64,000 bases of DNA, taken from NCBI RefSeq assembly GCF_002068095.1, contig NZ_LWIG01000001.1, positions 584,903 through 648,902 of the forward strand. The letters run 5' to 3'. A program made the translations under genes and the position numbers. This DNA is from Bradyrhizobium sacchari (GTDB taxonomy: Bacteria; Pseudomonadota; Alphaproteobacteria; Rhizobiales; Xanthobacteraceae). This document shows, piece by piece, positions 9,479-18,163 of the stretch (position 1 is the stretch's first letter; each line of letters begins with the position of its first letter). The notes beneath the pieces are model-generated. The model saw only the letters and a list, made by a program, of their open reading frames with translations. It was not told where the DNA came from and ran no database searches.

Positions 9479-10789
9479 ATGAGTGAAGCGATCTCGGTCC
9501 ATCAGCTTCAGACGAGACAGCCCTCGCACGTCACGGTCGCCACCGCGAGCCTGATCGGCACGGCGATCGAGTGGTATGACTTCTTCCTCTACGGCACCGC
9601 CGCGGCGCTGATCTTCAACAAGCTGTTCTTTCCGACCTTCGACCCGATGATGGGCACGCTGCTGGCGTTCGCGACCTACGCGCTCGGATTCATCGCGCGC
9701 CCGCTCGGCGGCGTCGTGTTCGGGCATTACGGCGACAAGATCGGCCGCAAGACCATGCTCTATCTGACCTTGCTGATCATGGGCGCGGCGACCGCGGCGA
9801 TCGGCTTCCTGCCGACCTACGAGACCGCCGGCATCTGGGCCGCGATCCTGCTCGTCACCTGCCGGCTGATCCAGGGCTTCGGTCTTGGCGGCGAATGGGG
9901 CGGCGCAGTGCTGATGGCGGTCGAGCACGCGCCCGCGGACAAGAAGGGTTTTTACGGCAGCTGGCCGCAACTCGGCGCGCCGCTCGGCCTCGTGCTCGGC
10001 ACGCTGGTTTTCTCCGTGGTATCGGCGATGCTGACCGACGCGCAGCTCTATGCCTGGGGCTGGCGCATCCCGTTCCTGTTCTCGATCGCGCTGGTACTGG
10101 TCGGCCTGTGGATCCGCTTCACCATCGCGGAATCGCCGGAGTTCCAGAAGGTCAAGGACACCAAGCAGGAAGTGAAGATGCCGATCCTCGAGGCAATCAG
10201 GATGTATCCGAAGAACATCCTTCTCGCGATGGGCGCGCGCTTCGCCGAGAACGGCTTCTTCTACATCTACGCGACCTTCGTGCTCGCTTATGCCACGCAA
10301 TCGCTCGGCATGAACAAGCAGGACATGCTCAACGGCGTCTTGATCGGCGCGGCGATCGAGACCTTCACCATCCCCGCCTTCGGCGCCCTCTCCGACCGGC
10401 TCGGGCGGCGGCCGATCTACATCTTCGGCGCGGTGTTCTCGGCGCTGATGTCGTTCCCGCTGTTCATGCTGCTCGCAACCAAGAACCCGCAATATGCCTG
10501 GATCGCGATCGTGCTCGGCCTCGCCGTCGGCCACGCCGCGATGTACGGGCCGCAGGCGAGCTTCCTGTCGGAGCTGTTCGGCACCAAGGTACGCTATAGC
10601 GGCGTCTCGCTCGGCTACAACCTCGCCTCGATCTTCGCCGGCGCGCTGTCGCCGCTGATCGCGACGGGATTGATGACGGCCTACGCGCCGGCGACCTGGC
10701 CGATCTCGCTCTACATGATCGCGCTGGCGCTCATCACCGTCGTCTCGGTCTATTTCGCCACCGAAACGCGCAAGGTCGCCCAGCCCTGA
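9479..10789 (+). CDS. MHS-family (metabolite:H+ symporter) MFS transporter
   Basis: A 436-residue inner-membrane protein with about 12 hydrophobic helices. The first helix 'GTAIEWYDFFLYGTAAALIF', the loop 2-3 motif 'GHYGDKIGRK', and 'RLIQGFGLGGEWGGA' are typical of the metabolite:H+ symporter branch (ShiA, KgtP, ProP). These carry organic acids or zwitterions with protons; the substrate is not readable. The start at 9479 has GGGAGG upstream; an ATG at 9440 is in frame but lacks a ribosome site. It is the first gene behind the sigma-54 promoter and is followed by a CoA-transferase, so a short carboxylic acid is a plausible cargo. Confidence 0.92.
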   Translation: MSEAISVHQLQTRQPSHVTVATASLIGTAIEWYDFFLYGTAAALIFNKLFFPTFDPMMGTLLAFATYALGFIARPLGGVVFGHYGDKIGRKTMLYLTLLIMGAATAAIGFLPTYETAGIWAAILLVTCRLIQGFGLGGEWGGAVLMAVEHAPADKKGFYGSWPQLGAPLGLVLGTLVFSVVSAMLTDAQLYAWGWRIPFLFSIALVLVGLWIRFTIAESPEFQKVKDTKQEVKMPILEAIRMYPKNILLAMGARFAENGFFYIYATFVLAYATQSLGMNKQDMLNGVLIGAAIETFTIPAFGALSDRLGRRPIYIFGAVFSALMSFPLFMLLATKNPQYAWIAIVLGLAVGHAAMYGPQASFLSELFGTKVRYSGVSLGYNLASIFAGALSPLIATGLMTAYAPATWPISLYMIALALITVVSVYFATETRKVAQP

Positions 10790-10817
10790 ACGGGCTGAGC
10801 GCGGCCCCCGCGACGCC

Positions 10818-10842
10818 GGAGCGGCTGGTCGCCAGCCGCTCC
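10818..10842 (+). terminator. Stem-loop between MFS transporter and CoA-transferase genes
   Basis: GGAGCGGCTGG at 10818-10828 pairs perfectly with CCAGCCGCTCC at 10832-10842 around a TCG loop, an 11-pair GC-rich stem. No T-run follows, so it may be a factor-independent pause, a partial terminator or an mRNA-stability element within the operon rather than a full stop. Confidence 0.5.
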
Positions 10843-10911
10843 ACGCGATACGAATAGAGGCAAACGAGAAGAACGGGCATGCGGTCCGCAACAGACATGG
10901 GAGGGAATGCC

Positions 10912-12948
10912 ATGAGCCAGCATCCTGCCTTGCCCTATTTGCGCAATGCCGAGAAGGGCAAAGTCGTCACGGCGGCGGAGGCCGTGATGCTGATCCGCGA
11001 CGGCGACACGGTGGCCACCGGCGGCTTCGTCGGCATCGGCTTCGCCGAGGAGATCGCAATTGCACTGGAGGAGCTCTATCTTTCCAACGAGGGCGACGCG
11101 CCCTACACGCAAGGCAAGCCGCGCAACCTGACGCTGGTCTACGCGGCCGGCCAGGGCGACGGCAAGCATCGCGGCCTCAACCATTTCGCGCATGAAGGCC
11201 TGGTCCGGCGCGTGATCGGCGGACACTGGGGCCTTGCTCCCAAGCTGCAGCAGCTCGCTATCGCCAACCAGATCGAGGCCTATAACCTGCCGCAGGGCGT
11301 GATCACGCACCTGTTCCGCGACATCGCGGCGCGCCGGCCGGGCCACGTCACCCGCGTCGGCATGGGCACCTTCGTCGATCCCCGGCATGGCGGCGGCAAG
11401 CTGAACGCACGAACCACCGAGGACATGGTGGAGCTGATCACCCTGCGCGGCGAGGAGTGCCTGCTCTACAAAACGTTCCCGATCAATGTCGGGATCATCC
11501 GCGCCACGACCGGCGATCCCGACGGCAACCTCACCATGGAGAAGGAGGCGCTGACGCTGGAGGCGCTCGCCATTGCCATGGCGGCGCATAATTCCGGCGG
11601 CATCGTCATCGCCCAGGTCGAGCGCGTCGCCGAAAGCGGCAGCCTCAATCCGCGCCAGGTCAAGATTCCCGGCATCCTTGTCGACTGCGTCGTGGTGTCG
11701 AGGCCCGAGAACCACTGGCAGACCTTCGGCACGCAATACAATCCGGCGTTCTCGAGCGAGATCCGCGTCCGCGCCGCCTCCCTGCCGGCGATGCCGGTCA
11801 GCGAGCGCAAGATCATCGCCCGGCGCGCCGCGCTAGAACTCAAGGCCAACAGCGTCGTCAATCTCGGCATCGGCATGCCCGAAGGCATCGCCTCGGTCGC
11901 CAATGAAGAACGGATCATCGACCTCATCACGCTGACGGCGGAGCCGGGCGTGATCGGCGGCATCCCCGCAAGCGGAATCGATTTCGGCGCGGCGATCAAC
12001 ACCCAGGCGGTGATCGACCAGCCCTATCAGTTCGACTTCTACGACGGCGGCGGTCTCGACGCCGCCTTCCTTGGCCTCGCCCAGGTCGACCGCGCCGGCA
12101 ATCTCAATGTCAGCAAGTTCGGGCCGAAGCTTGCGGGGGCCGGCGGCTTCATCAATATCAGCCAGAACGCCAAGGAGGTCGTCTTCGTCGGCACGTTCGG
12201 CGCGGGCAAGCAGCGCATCGCGGTGAACGACGGCAAGCTCGTCATTCTCGACGAAGCCAAGTCACGCAAGTTCGTCGACAAGGTCGAGCACGTCACCTTC
12301 AGCGGTCCGTTCGCCGCCGCGCGCAAGCAGCGCACGCTTTATGTCACCGAACGCTGCGTGCTCGAGCTCAGGCCGGACGGGCTCGAGCTCACCGAAGTCG
12401 CGCCCGGCATCGACATCGAGCGCGACATCCTGCGCCTGATGGACTTCAAGCCGCTGATCCCGCGCGACCCTGCCCTGATGGACGCCCGCATCTTCCGCGA
12501 CGGCCCGATGGAGCTGCGCGAGCGCCTGCTCACGATCCCGCTCGACCAGCGCTTCACCCTGGACGAGCAGCAGAACCTGTTCTTCGTCAATCTGGAGCGT
12601 TACCCGCTGCGCAGCAAGGCCGAGATCGACACCATCGCCGCCATCGTCGAGGCGAGGCTCGCACCGCTCGGCCGCCGGGTCTACGCCATCGTCAACTATG
12701 ACAATTTTTCCATCCTGCCGGAGCTGATGGACGACTATTCGGCCATGGTGCGCAGCCTGGTCGACCGCTTCTATTCCGGCGTATCGCGCTACACCACGTC
12801 GGGCTTCCTGCGCATCAAGCTCGGCGAAGCCTTGCAGAAGCGCGGCGTCGCGCCGCATATTTTCGAGAGCGCGGAGGAAGCGCAGTCGGATCGACGTCAG
12901 GCCGAGGGGGCCGCCGTATCGGGCACGGCGCGGCAAGCCCAAAAATGA
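10912..12948 (+). CDS. Acyl-CoA:acetate/3-ketoacid CoA-transferase (YdiF/propionate CoA-transferase type) with C-terminal extension
   Basis: A 678-residue class I CoA-transferase with both subunits fused. The first half has '[19 protein letters not shown]'; the second has '[12 protein letters not shown]' and the catalytic glutamate Glu344 in '[11 protein letters not shown]', which forms the acyl-glutamyl and CoA-thioester intermediates. It moves CoA between acetyl-, propionyl- or similar carboxylates in the cytosol. Known members are about 520-530 residues; here roughly 150 further residues follow ('[13 protein letters not shown]' onward) with no family I can name. GGGAGGG precedes the ATG at 10912. 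Its place after a symporter and before an ABC importer suggests activation of an imported acid. Confidence 0.9.
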   Translation: MSQHPALPYLRNAEKGKVVTAAEAVMLIRDGDTVATGGFVGIGFAEEIAIALEELYLSNEGDAPYTQGKPRNLTLVYAAGQGDGKHRGLNHFAHEGLVRRVIGGHWGLAPKLQQLAIANQIEAYNLPQGVITHLFRDIAARRPGHVTRVGMGTFVDPRHGGGKLNARTTEDMVELITLRGEECLLYKTFPINVGIIRATTGDPDGNLTMEKEALTLEALAIAMAAHNSGGIVIAQVERVAESGSLNPRQVKIPGILVDCVVVSRPENHWQTFGTQYNPAFSSEIRVRAASLPAMPVSERKIIARRAALELKANSVVNLGIGMPEGIASVANEERIIDLITLTAEPGVIGGIPASGIDFGAAINTQAVIDQPYQFDFYDGGGLDAAFLGLAQVDRAGNLNVSKFGPKLAGAGGFINISQNAKEVVFVGTFGAGKQRIAVNDGKLVILDEAKSRKFVDKVEHVTFSGPFAAARKQRTLYVTERCVLELRPDGLELTEVAPGIDIERDILRLMDFKPLIPRDPALMDARIFRDGPMELRERLLTIPLDQRFTLDEQQNLFFVNLERYPLRSKAEIDTIAAIVEARLAPLGRRVYAIVNYDNFSILPELMDDYSAMVRSLVDRFYSGVSRYTTSGFLRIKLGEALQKRGVAPHIFESAEEAQSDRRQAEGAAVSGTARQAQK

Positions 12949-13055
12949 TGCATGCTCGAAAAGAGCCGACACGCTCGGCCAGAGGTTCAATTGCAATGTT
13001 CGTAGTGTTGTGCAAATCGCTGTTGCCGAGAAACGTTGAATCGGGAGGGACCATC

Positions 13056-14240
13056 GTGCGTCGATCATTCATCATAACAACAACCATCCTTGCTCTTGCC
13101 GCGAGTACCTCCGCACGGGCCGACGACCTCAAGGTCGCGCTGATCTACGGCAAGACCGGTCCACTGGAAGCCTATGCCAAGCAGACCGAGACCGGCCTGC
13201 AGATGGGTTTCGAATACGCCACCAAGGGCACCATGACGCTCGACGGCCGCAAGATCGTCGTCATCACCAAGGATGACCAGGGCAAGCCGGACCTTTCCAA
13301 GGCCGCGCTCGCGGAAGCCTATCAGGACGACAAGGCCGACATCGCGATCGGCACGACCTCGTCGGCTGCGGCGCTGGCGATTCTCCCGGTCGCCGAAGAG
13401 AACAAGAAGATCCTGATCGTCGAGCCCGCCGTCGCGGACCAGATTACCGGGGAGAAGTGGAATCGCTACATCTTCCGCACCGCGCGCAATTCCTCGCAGG
13501 ACGCGATCTCCAACGCGGTCGCGATCGGCAAGCAGGGCGTCACCGTGGCGACGCTGGCACAGGACTACGCCTTCGGCCGCGACGGCGTCGCCGCCTTCAA
13601 GGAGGCGCTGGCCAAGACCGGCGCGACGCTCGCTGCGGAAGAATATGCCCCGACCTCGACCACCGACTTCACCGCCGTCGGCCAGCGCCTGTTCGACGCG
13701 CTCAAGGACAAGCCGGGCCGCAAGATCATCTGGGTGATCTGGGCCGGCGCGGGCAATCCGCTGGCAAAACTGCAGGACATGGATCCGAAGCGTTACGGCA
13801 TCGAGCTCTCCACCGGCGGCAACATCCTGCCGGCGCTCGCCGCCTATAAGGGCCTGCCCGGCATGGAAGGCGCGACCTATTACTTCTACGACATCCCGAA
13901 GAACCCGGTGAACGACTGGCTGGTCGCCGAGCACCAGAAGCGCTTCAACGCGCCGCCGGACTTCTTCACCGCGGGCGGCTTCGCGGCCGCGATGTCCGTC
14001 GTCGCCGCCGTCACCAAGGCGAAGTCCACCGACACCGAGAAGCTGATCACGGCGATGGAAGGCCTGGAGTTCGATACGCCGAAGGGCAAGATGGTGTTCC
14101 GCAAAGAAGACCATCAGGCGCTGCAGAGCATGTATCACTTCAAGGTCAAGGTCGATCCGAACGTCGCCTGGGCCGTGCTCGAGCCGGTGCGCGAGCTGAA
14201 GATCGAGGACATGGACGTTCCGGTCAAGAACAAGCGGTGA
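13056..14240 (+). CDS. ABC transporter substrate-binding protein, branched-chain amino acid (LivK) type
   Basis: A 394-residue periplasmic binding protein of the type I receptor-ligand fold. A cleavable signal peptide is clear: two Arg, a hydrophobic run 'FIITTTILALAA', then 'SARA|DD'. 'ALIYGKTGPLEAYAKQ' is the usual first strand and ligand loop. The GTG at 13056 is chosen because GGGAGGG lies 6 bases upstream and it places the signal peptide at the N terminus. It precedes the two ATPases and two permeases of the same importer. Members of this family bind amino acids, amides, urea or aromatic and short-chain acids; with a CoA-transferase alongside, an organic acid is possible. Confidence 0.93.
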   Translation: MRRSFIITTTILALAASTSARADDLKVALIYGKTGPLEAYAKQTETGLQMGFEYATKGTMTLDGRKIVVITKDDQGKPDLSKAALAEAYQDDKADIAIGTTSSAAALAILPVAEENKKILIVEPAVADQITGEKWNRYIFRTARNSSQDAISNAVAIGKQGVTVATLAQDYAFGRDGVAAFKEALAKTGATLAAEEYAPTSTTDFTAVGQRLFDALKDKPGRKIIWVIWAGAGNPLAKLQDMDPKRYGIELSTGGNILPALAAYKGLPGMEGATYYFYDIPKNPVNDWLVAEHQKRFNAPPDFFTAGGFAAAMSVVAAVTKAKSTDTEKLITAMEGLEFDTPKGKMVFRKEDHQALQSMYHFKVKVDPNVAWAVLEPVRELKIEDMDVPVKNKR

Positions 14241-14404
14241 TCGCTTCACCTCTCTCGCGTGCGGGAGAGGCCGGGACAGGGTTCTCACCTCTTGGGGGTT
14301 CTCGCCCGCGGAGACACCCTCTCCCCAGCCCTCCCCCGCAAGCGGGGGAGGGAGCGCAGCGCGATCGCAGATACAGCTCCATCCAAACTCGATCGAAACA
14401 TCGG
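14241..14404. repeat. Intergenic CT/GA-rich repeat, family D
   Basis: This gap contains imperfect hairpins built from 'CTCTCGCGTGCGGGAGAG' at about 14252-14269 and 'CCCTCCCCCGCAAGCGGGGGAGGG' elements near 14330-14352, the same CCTCTCCC/GGGAGAGG family seen at 785, 47.9, 48.4, 56.5 and 59.1 kb. It splits the substrate-binding gene from the ATPase gene and may lower expression of the downstream genes relative to the binding protein. Confidence 0.6.
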
Positions 14405-15181
14405 ATGTCTCTCACTCTTGAAACCCGCGACCTCACCATCCGCTTCGGCGGGCATGTCGCGGTCAACAACGTCACCTGCAGCTTTCGCCCGGGCGAGCTC
14501 ACCGCCATCGTCGGGCCGAACGGCGCCGGCAAGACCACCTATTTCAATCTGATCTCGGGCCAACTGCGCGCCACCAGCGGCAGCATCCTGTTCGACGGCA
14601 CCGACATCACCCAGCACTCCGCGCCGCTGCGCACCCGTGCGGGTCTCGGGCGCGCGTTCCAACTGACAAATCTCTTTCCGAACCTCACCGTGGAGGAGAA
14701 CGTCCGCCTCGCGGTGCAGGCTGCCAGCGGCACGCATTACGACATGCTGCGGCCCTGGATGGTGCGCGGTGATCTCATCGCGCGCGCCGACGCCATCCTC
14801 GACCAGGTCGCGCTCGGCAATCGCCGCGGCGTCGCCGCGACCGCGCTGTCGCATGGCGACCAGCGCAAGCTCGAGGTCGCGCTGATGATCGCGCTGGAGC
14901 CGAAGGTTTTCATGTTCGACGAGCCGACTGCCGGCATGAGCATCGACGAGGTGCCTGTCGTGCTCAACCTGATCGCGCAGCTCAAGCAGGACAGGAGCAA
15001 GATCATCCTGCTGGTCGAGCACAAGATGGATGTGGTGCGCTCGCTCGCCGACCGCATCATCGTGCTGCATAACGGACAACTCGTTGCAGATGGGCCGCCG
15101 GCCGAGGTGATCGCCTCGCCGATCGTGCAGGAAGCCTATCTCGGCGTCGCACCCAAGAGCACTGCAGAGAGCGCAGCATGA
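14405..15181 (+). CDS. ABC transporter ATP-binding protein, LivG type
   Basis: A 258-residue ATPase of the branched-chain amino acid-type importer. Walker A is 'GPNGAGKTT' near residues 37-45, the signature region reads 'LSHGDQRKLEVAL' (the LivG-style variant of LSGGQ), Walker B is 'VFMFDEPTAGM', and the switch His lies in 'LVEHKMDVV'. The chosen ATG begins 'MSLTLETRDLTIRFGG', the normal family N terminus; the open frame upstream runs through repeat sequence and is not coding. The stop overlaps the next start as ATGA, so the two ATPases are translationally coupled. Confidence 0.95.
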   Translation: MSLTLETRDLTIRFGGHVAVNNVTCSFRPGELTAIVGPNGAGKTTYFNLISGQLRATSGSILFDGTDITQHSAPLRTRAGLGRAFQLTNLFPNLTVEENVRLAVQAASGTHYDMLRPWMVRGDLIARADAILDQVALGNRRGVAATALSHGDQRKLEVALMIALEPKVFMFDEPTAGMSIDEVPVVLNLIAQLKQDRSKIILLVEHKMDVVRSLADRIIVLHNGQLVADGPPAEVIASPIVQEAYLGVAPKSTAESAA

Positions 15182-15900
15182 GCGATCTGTTGAAACTCTC
15201 CGGCGTGCACACCCATATCGGGCGCTATCACATCCTCCAGGGCATCGATCTCACTGTGCCGCAAGGACAGGTCACGATGCTGCTCGGCCGTAACGGCGCC
15301 GGCAAGACCACGACGCTGCGCACCATCATGGGCCTGTGGCAGGCCTCATCAGGCGAGATCACCCTCGCCGGCGAGCACATCGAGAGCCGCACGACGCCTG
15401 ACATCGCGCGGCGCGGCGTCGGTTACGTGCCGGAGAGCATGGCGGTGTTCTCCGACCTCACGGTGAAGGAGAATCTGGTGCTCGCAGCCCGCGACGGGCC
15501 GCTCGATGATGCCCAGCTCGACTGGATCTTCGGCTTCTTCCCGGCGCTGCGCCGGTTCTGGCTGTCCCGCGCGGGAAGCCTCTCGGGCGGGCAAAAACAA
15601 ATGTTGTCCATCGCCCGCGCGATCATCGAGCCGCGCAAGCTGCTGCTGATCGACGAGCCGACCAAGGGGCTGGCGCCGGCCATCGTCATGGCGCTGATCG
15701 AGTGCCTGAAGGAGATCAAGCGCAAGGGCGCGACGATCCTTCTGGTCGAGCAGAATTTCTTTGCCGCCCGCGAGCTCGGCGACAGCGTGCTGGTGATGGA
15801 CAACGGCACCATCGTTCATCGCGGCGAAATGGCGGCGCTCGCCGCCGACGTGCCGCTGCAGGAGCGGCTGCTCGGCCTGAGCCTGGAGGCGCATCAGTGA
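15178..15900 (+). CDS. ABC transporter ATP-binding protein, LivF type
   Basis: A 240-residue second ATPase of the same importer. It shows 'GRNGAGKTTTLRTIMGL' (Walker A), the canonical signature 'LSGGQKQML', Walker B 'LLLIDEPTKGLAPAI' and 'LVEQNFFAA', all diagnostic of LivF. It overlaps the gene before and the permease after by four bases each, which shows a tightly coupled operon. Confidence 0.96.
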   Translation: MSDLLKLSGVHTHIGRYHILQGIDLTVPQGQVTMLLGRNGAGKTTTLRTIMGLWQASSGEITLAGEHIESRTTPDIARRGVGYVPESMAVFSDLTVKENLVLAARDGPLDDAQLDWIFGFFPALRRFWLSRAGSLSGGQKQMLSIARAIIEPRKLLLIDEPTKGLAPAIVMALIECLKEIKRKGATILLVEQNFFAARELGDSVLVMDNGTIVHRGEMAALAADVPLQERLLGLSLEAHQ

Positions 15901-16907
15901 CTGACCTTGCCGCAAACGATCCGCTGCCGAAGCCGAAGCGCGACATCGCGCCGGTGCTGCTGCCGATCGCACTCGCCCTGCTGATGATCCCGCTGATCGG
16001 ATCGACCAGCTCCTGGCTGACCTTGACCGCCGCGAGCCTCGCCATGGGCATGATGATCTTCATCATGGCTTCGGGCCTGACGCTGGTGTTCGGCCTGATG
16101 GACGTGCTCAATTTCGGCCACGGCGCCTTCATCGCCGTCGGCGCCTATGTCGCAACCCTGGTGCTGGCGCCGTTCGCGGCGTCGATCCAGGCCGATTCGC
16201 TCTGGATGAACCTCGCGGTGCTTGCCCCGGCCGCGCTGCTCTCGATGGCCGTCTCCGGTGCGCTCGGCCTGATCGTCGAGCGCGTGCTGATCCTGCCGGT
16301 CTATGGCCAGCATCTGAAGCAGATCCTCATGACCACGGGCGGGCTGATCGTCGCCGAACAGACGCTCTATGCACTGTGGGGACCCCAGATCATCCCGATG
16401 CCGCTGCCGGCCTCGCTGCGCGGCTCCTTCATCCTCGGCGATGTCGCGATCGCCAAATACCGCGTGCTGGCGATGCTGATCGGGCTCGCCGTCTTCATCG
16501 CGATCCAGCTCGTGCTCAACCGCACCAAGCTCGGCCTCCTGATCCGCGCCGGCGTCGAGAACCGCGAGATGGTCGAGGCGCTCGGCTATCGCATCCGCCG
16601 CCTGTTCCTCGGCGTGTTCATGACGGGATCGGCGCTGGCCGGCCTCGGCGGCGTGATGTGGGCGCTCTATCGCGAGCAGGTGCACGCCTCCATGAGCGAC
16701 GACCTCACCGTCTTGATCTTCATCGTCGTCATCATCGGCGGCCTGGGGTCGATCGGCGGCTGCTTCATCGGCGCGATCCTCGTCGCCATGGTCGCCAATT
16801 ACGGCGGCTTCCTGGTGCCGAAACTCGCCCTCGTCTCCAACATCCTGCTGATGGTCGCCATTCTGATGTGGCGGCCGCGCGGCCTCTATGCGGTGACCAG
16901 CCGATGA
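15897..16907 (+). CDS. Branched-chain-type ABC transporter permease, LivH type
   Basis: A 336-residue inner-membrane permease with about eight to nine hydrophobic segments. 'ASGLTLVFGLMDVLNFGHGAF' is the LivH signature and 'GLGSIGGCFIGAIL' the late conserved loop. The GTG start at 15897 overlaps the LivF stop (GTGA); a much longer upstream frame exists but is the shadow of LivF. The N-terminal 25 or so residues are polar ('ANDPLPKPKRD') before the first helix. Confidence 0.93.
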   Translation: MTDLAANDPLPKPKRDIAPVLLPIALALLMIPLIGSTSSWLTLTAASLAMGMMIFIMASGLTLVFGLMDVLNFGHGAFIAVGAYVATLVLAPFAASIQADSLWMNLAVLAPAALLSMAVSGALGLIVERVLILPVYGQHLKQILMTTGGLIVAEQTLYALWGPQIIPMPLPASLRGSFILGDVAIAKYRVLAMLIGLAVFIAIQLVLNRTKLGLLIRAGVENREMVEALGYRIRRLFLGVFMTGSALAGLGGVMWALYREQVHASMSDDLTVLIFIVVIIGGLGSIGGCFIGAILVAMVANYGGFLVPKLALVSNILLMVAILMWRPRGLYAVTSR

Positions 16908-17989
16908 TGATCCTCTCCGGCGATCCGCCGCGCAGCCGCGTCCTCACGCTCCTCCTCGTCCTCATCATCCTGGCGCTGGCGGCGACGCCGTTCCTGTTTC
17001 CGGGCGCCAAGGCGCTCAATGTCGCGGCCAAGATCTGCGTGTTCGCCGCGCTGGTCGCGTCCTACGACCTCTTGCTCGGCTATACCGGCTCGGTGTCGTT
17101 CGCCCACACGATGTTCTACGGCATCGGCAGCTATGCCGTCGCCATCGCGCTTTACGGCATGGGTCCCAATTGGACCGCGGTCGCGACCGGCATCGTCATC
17201 GGCCTGCCGCTCGCGGCCCTGCTCGCGCTCGCCATCGGCCTGTTCTCGCTGCGGGTGGCCGCGATCTTCTTTGCCATGATCACGCTCGCTGTCGCCTCCG
17301 CCTTCCAGGTGCTGGCCTCGCAGCTGTCCTGGCTCACCGGCGGCGAGGACGGGCGCAGCTTCCAACTGCCCGAACTGCTCCGGCCGGGCACGGTGCTGAT
17401 CTCGAAAAACATGTTCGGCTTCGAGGTCAACGGCCGCATCCTGACCTTCTATCTGGTGTTCGCGATCTCGGCCCTGATGATCCTCGGGCTGCTGCGCGTC
17501 GTGAACTCGCCGTTCGGGCGCGTGCTGCAGGCGATCCGCGAGAACCGCTTCCGCGCCGAGGCGCTCGGCTTCCGCACCGTCTTCCATCTGACCTACGCGA
17601 ACTGCCTTGCGGCGCTCGTCGCCGCCAGCGCCGGCATTTTGAACGCGCTGTGGCTGCGCTATGCGGGTCCCGACACCTCGCTCAGCTTCTCCATCATGCT
17701 GGACATCCTGCTGATGGTGGTGATCGGCGGCATGGGCACGATCTACGGCGCGATCATCGGCGCCACCATCTTTATCCTCGCGCAAAACTATCTGCAGTCG
17801 CTGATGGGCGTTGCCTCCAAGGCCGCCTCGGAAGCCGGCCTGCCGCTGCTGCCGGGCCTCCTGCATCCCGACCGCTGGCTGCTGTGGCTCGGGCTGCTCT
17901 TCATTGCCAGTGTCTATTTTTTCCCGACCGGCGTGGTCGGACGATTGCGCCATGGCGGCGGCAAGAAAACTGCAGACGCCTCGCATTAA
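16904..17989 (+). CDS. Branched-chain-type ABC transporter permease, LivM type
   Basis: A 361-residue partner permease. It starts at the ATG that overlaps the LivH stop (ATGA). Hydrophobic helices, 'YDLLLGYTGSVSFAHTMFYGIG' (LivM signature) and 'GGMGTIYGAIIGATIF' are present. It completes a five-part importer: binding protein, two ATPases, two permeases. The stop codon TAA at 17987-17989 lies inside a CtrA-like box. Confidence 0.94.
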   Translation: MMILSGDPPRSRVLTLLLVLIILALAATPFLFPGAKALNVAAKICVFAALVASYDLLLGYTGSVSFAHTMFYGIGSYAVAIALYGMGPNWTAVATGIVIGLPLAALLALAIGLFSLRVAAIFFAMITLAVASAFQVLASQLSWLTGGEDGRSFQLPELLRPGTVLISKNMFGFEVNGRILTFYLVFAISALMILGLLRVVNSPFGRVLQAIRENRFRAEALGFRTVFHLTYANCLAALVAASAGILNALWLRYAGPDTSLSFSIMLDILLMVVIGGMGTIYGAIIGATIFILAQNYLQSLMGVASKAASEAGLPLLPGLLHPDRWLLWLGLLFIASVYFFPTGVVGRLRHGGGKKTADASH

Positions 17990-18000
17990 GCATTGATTAA
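17986..18000. promoter_or_regulatory. CtrA-like box, TTAA-N7-TTAA
   Basis: TTAAGCATTGATTAA is an exact match to the CtrA consensus TTAA-N7-TTAA. It overlaps the end of the LivM gene and lies about 165 bases upstream of the large GGDEF-EAL gene. A second site with one mismatch, TTAA-N7-GTAA, is at 18088-18102. Confidence 0.5.
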
Positions 18001-18087
18001 TGATGCAGCGCAGCGGCTGCCTCGGGCGCAATGCAACCGCGACGTGCTTCGCGCCCAGCGGCACGCGGCCGCGGCAGCGCAACCTGA

Positions 18088-18102
18088 TTAATGCTTAGGT
18101 AA
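18088..18102. promoter_or_regulatory. CtrA-like box, TTAA-N7-GTAA
   Basis: TTAATGCTTAGGTAA matches the CtrA consensus with one change in the second half-site. It is 62 bases upstream of the ATG of the Cache-PAS-GGDEF-EAL gene. Its AATGCTTA (18090-18097) is the inverse of TAAGCATT (17987-17994) in the first box, so the two boxes also form a widely spaced inverted repeat. Confidence 0.4.
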
Positions 18103-18163
18103 CTGGTTTTCCTAAGGTTTGGGCCATTTGTGCGGTGTATTCGTGTTTCTCCAGGGAGGGGGA

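Noticed and set aside
12970-13020. A second sigma-54 promoter before the ABC binding-protein gene
   Set aside because: No GG-N10-GC pair with the right flanks could be found in the 110-base gap.
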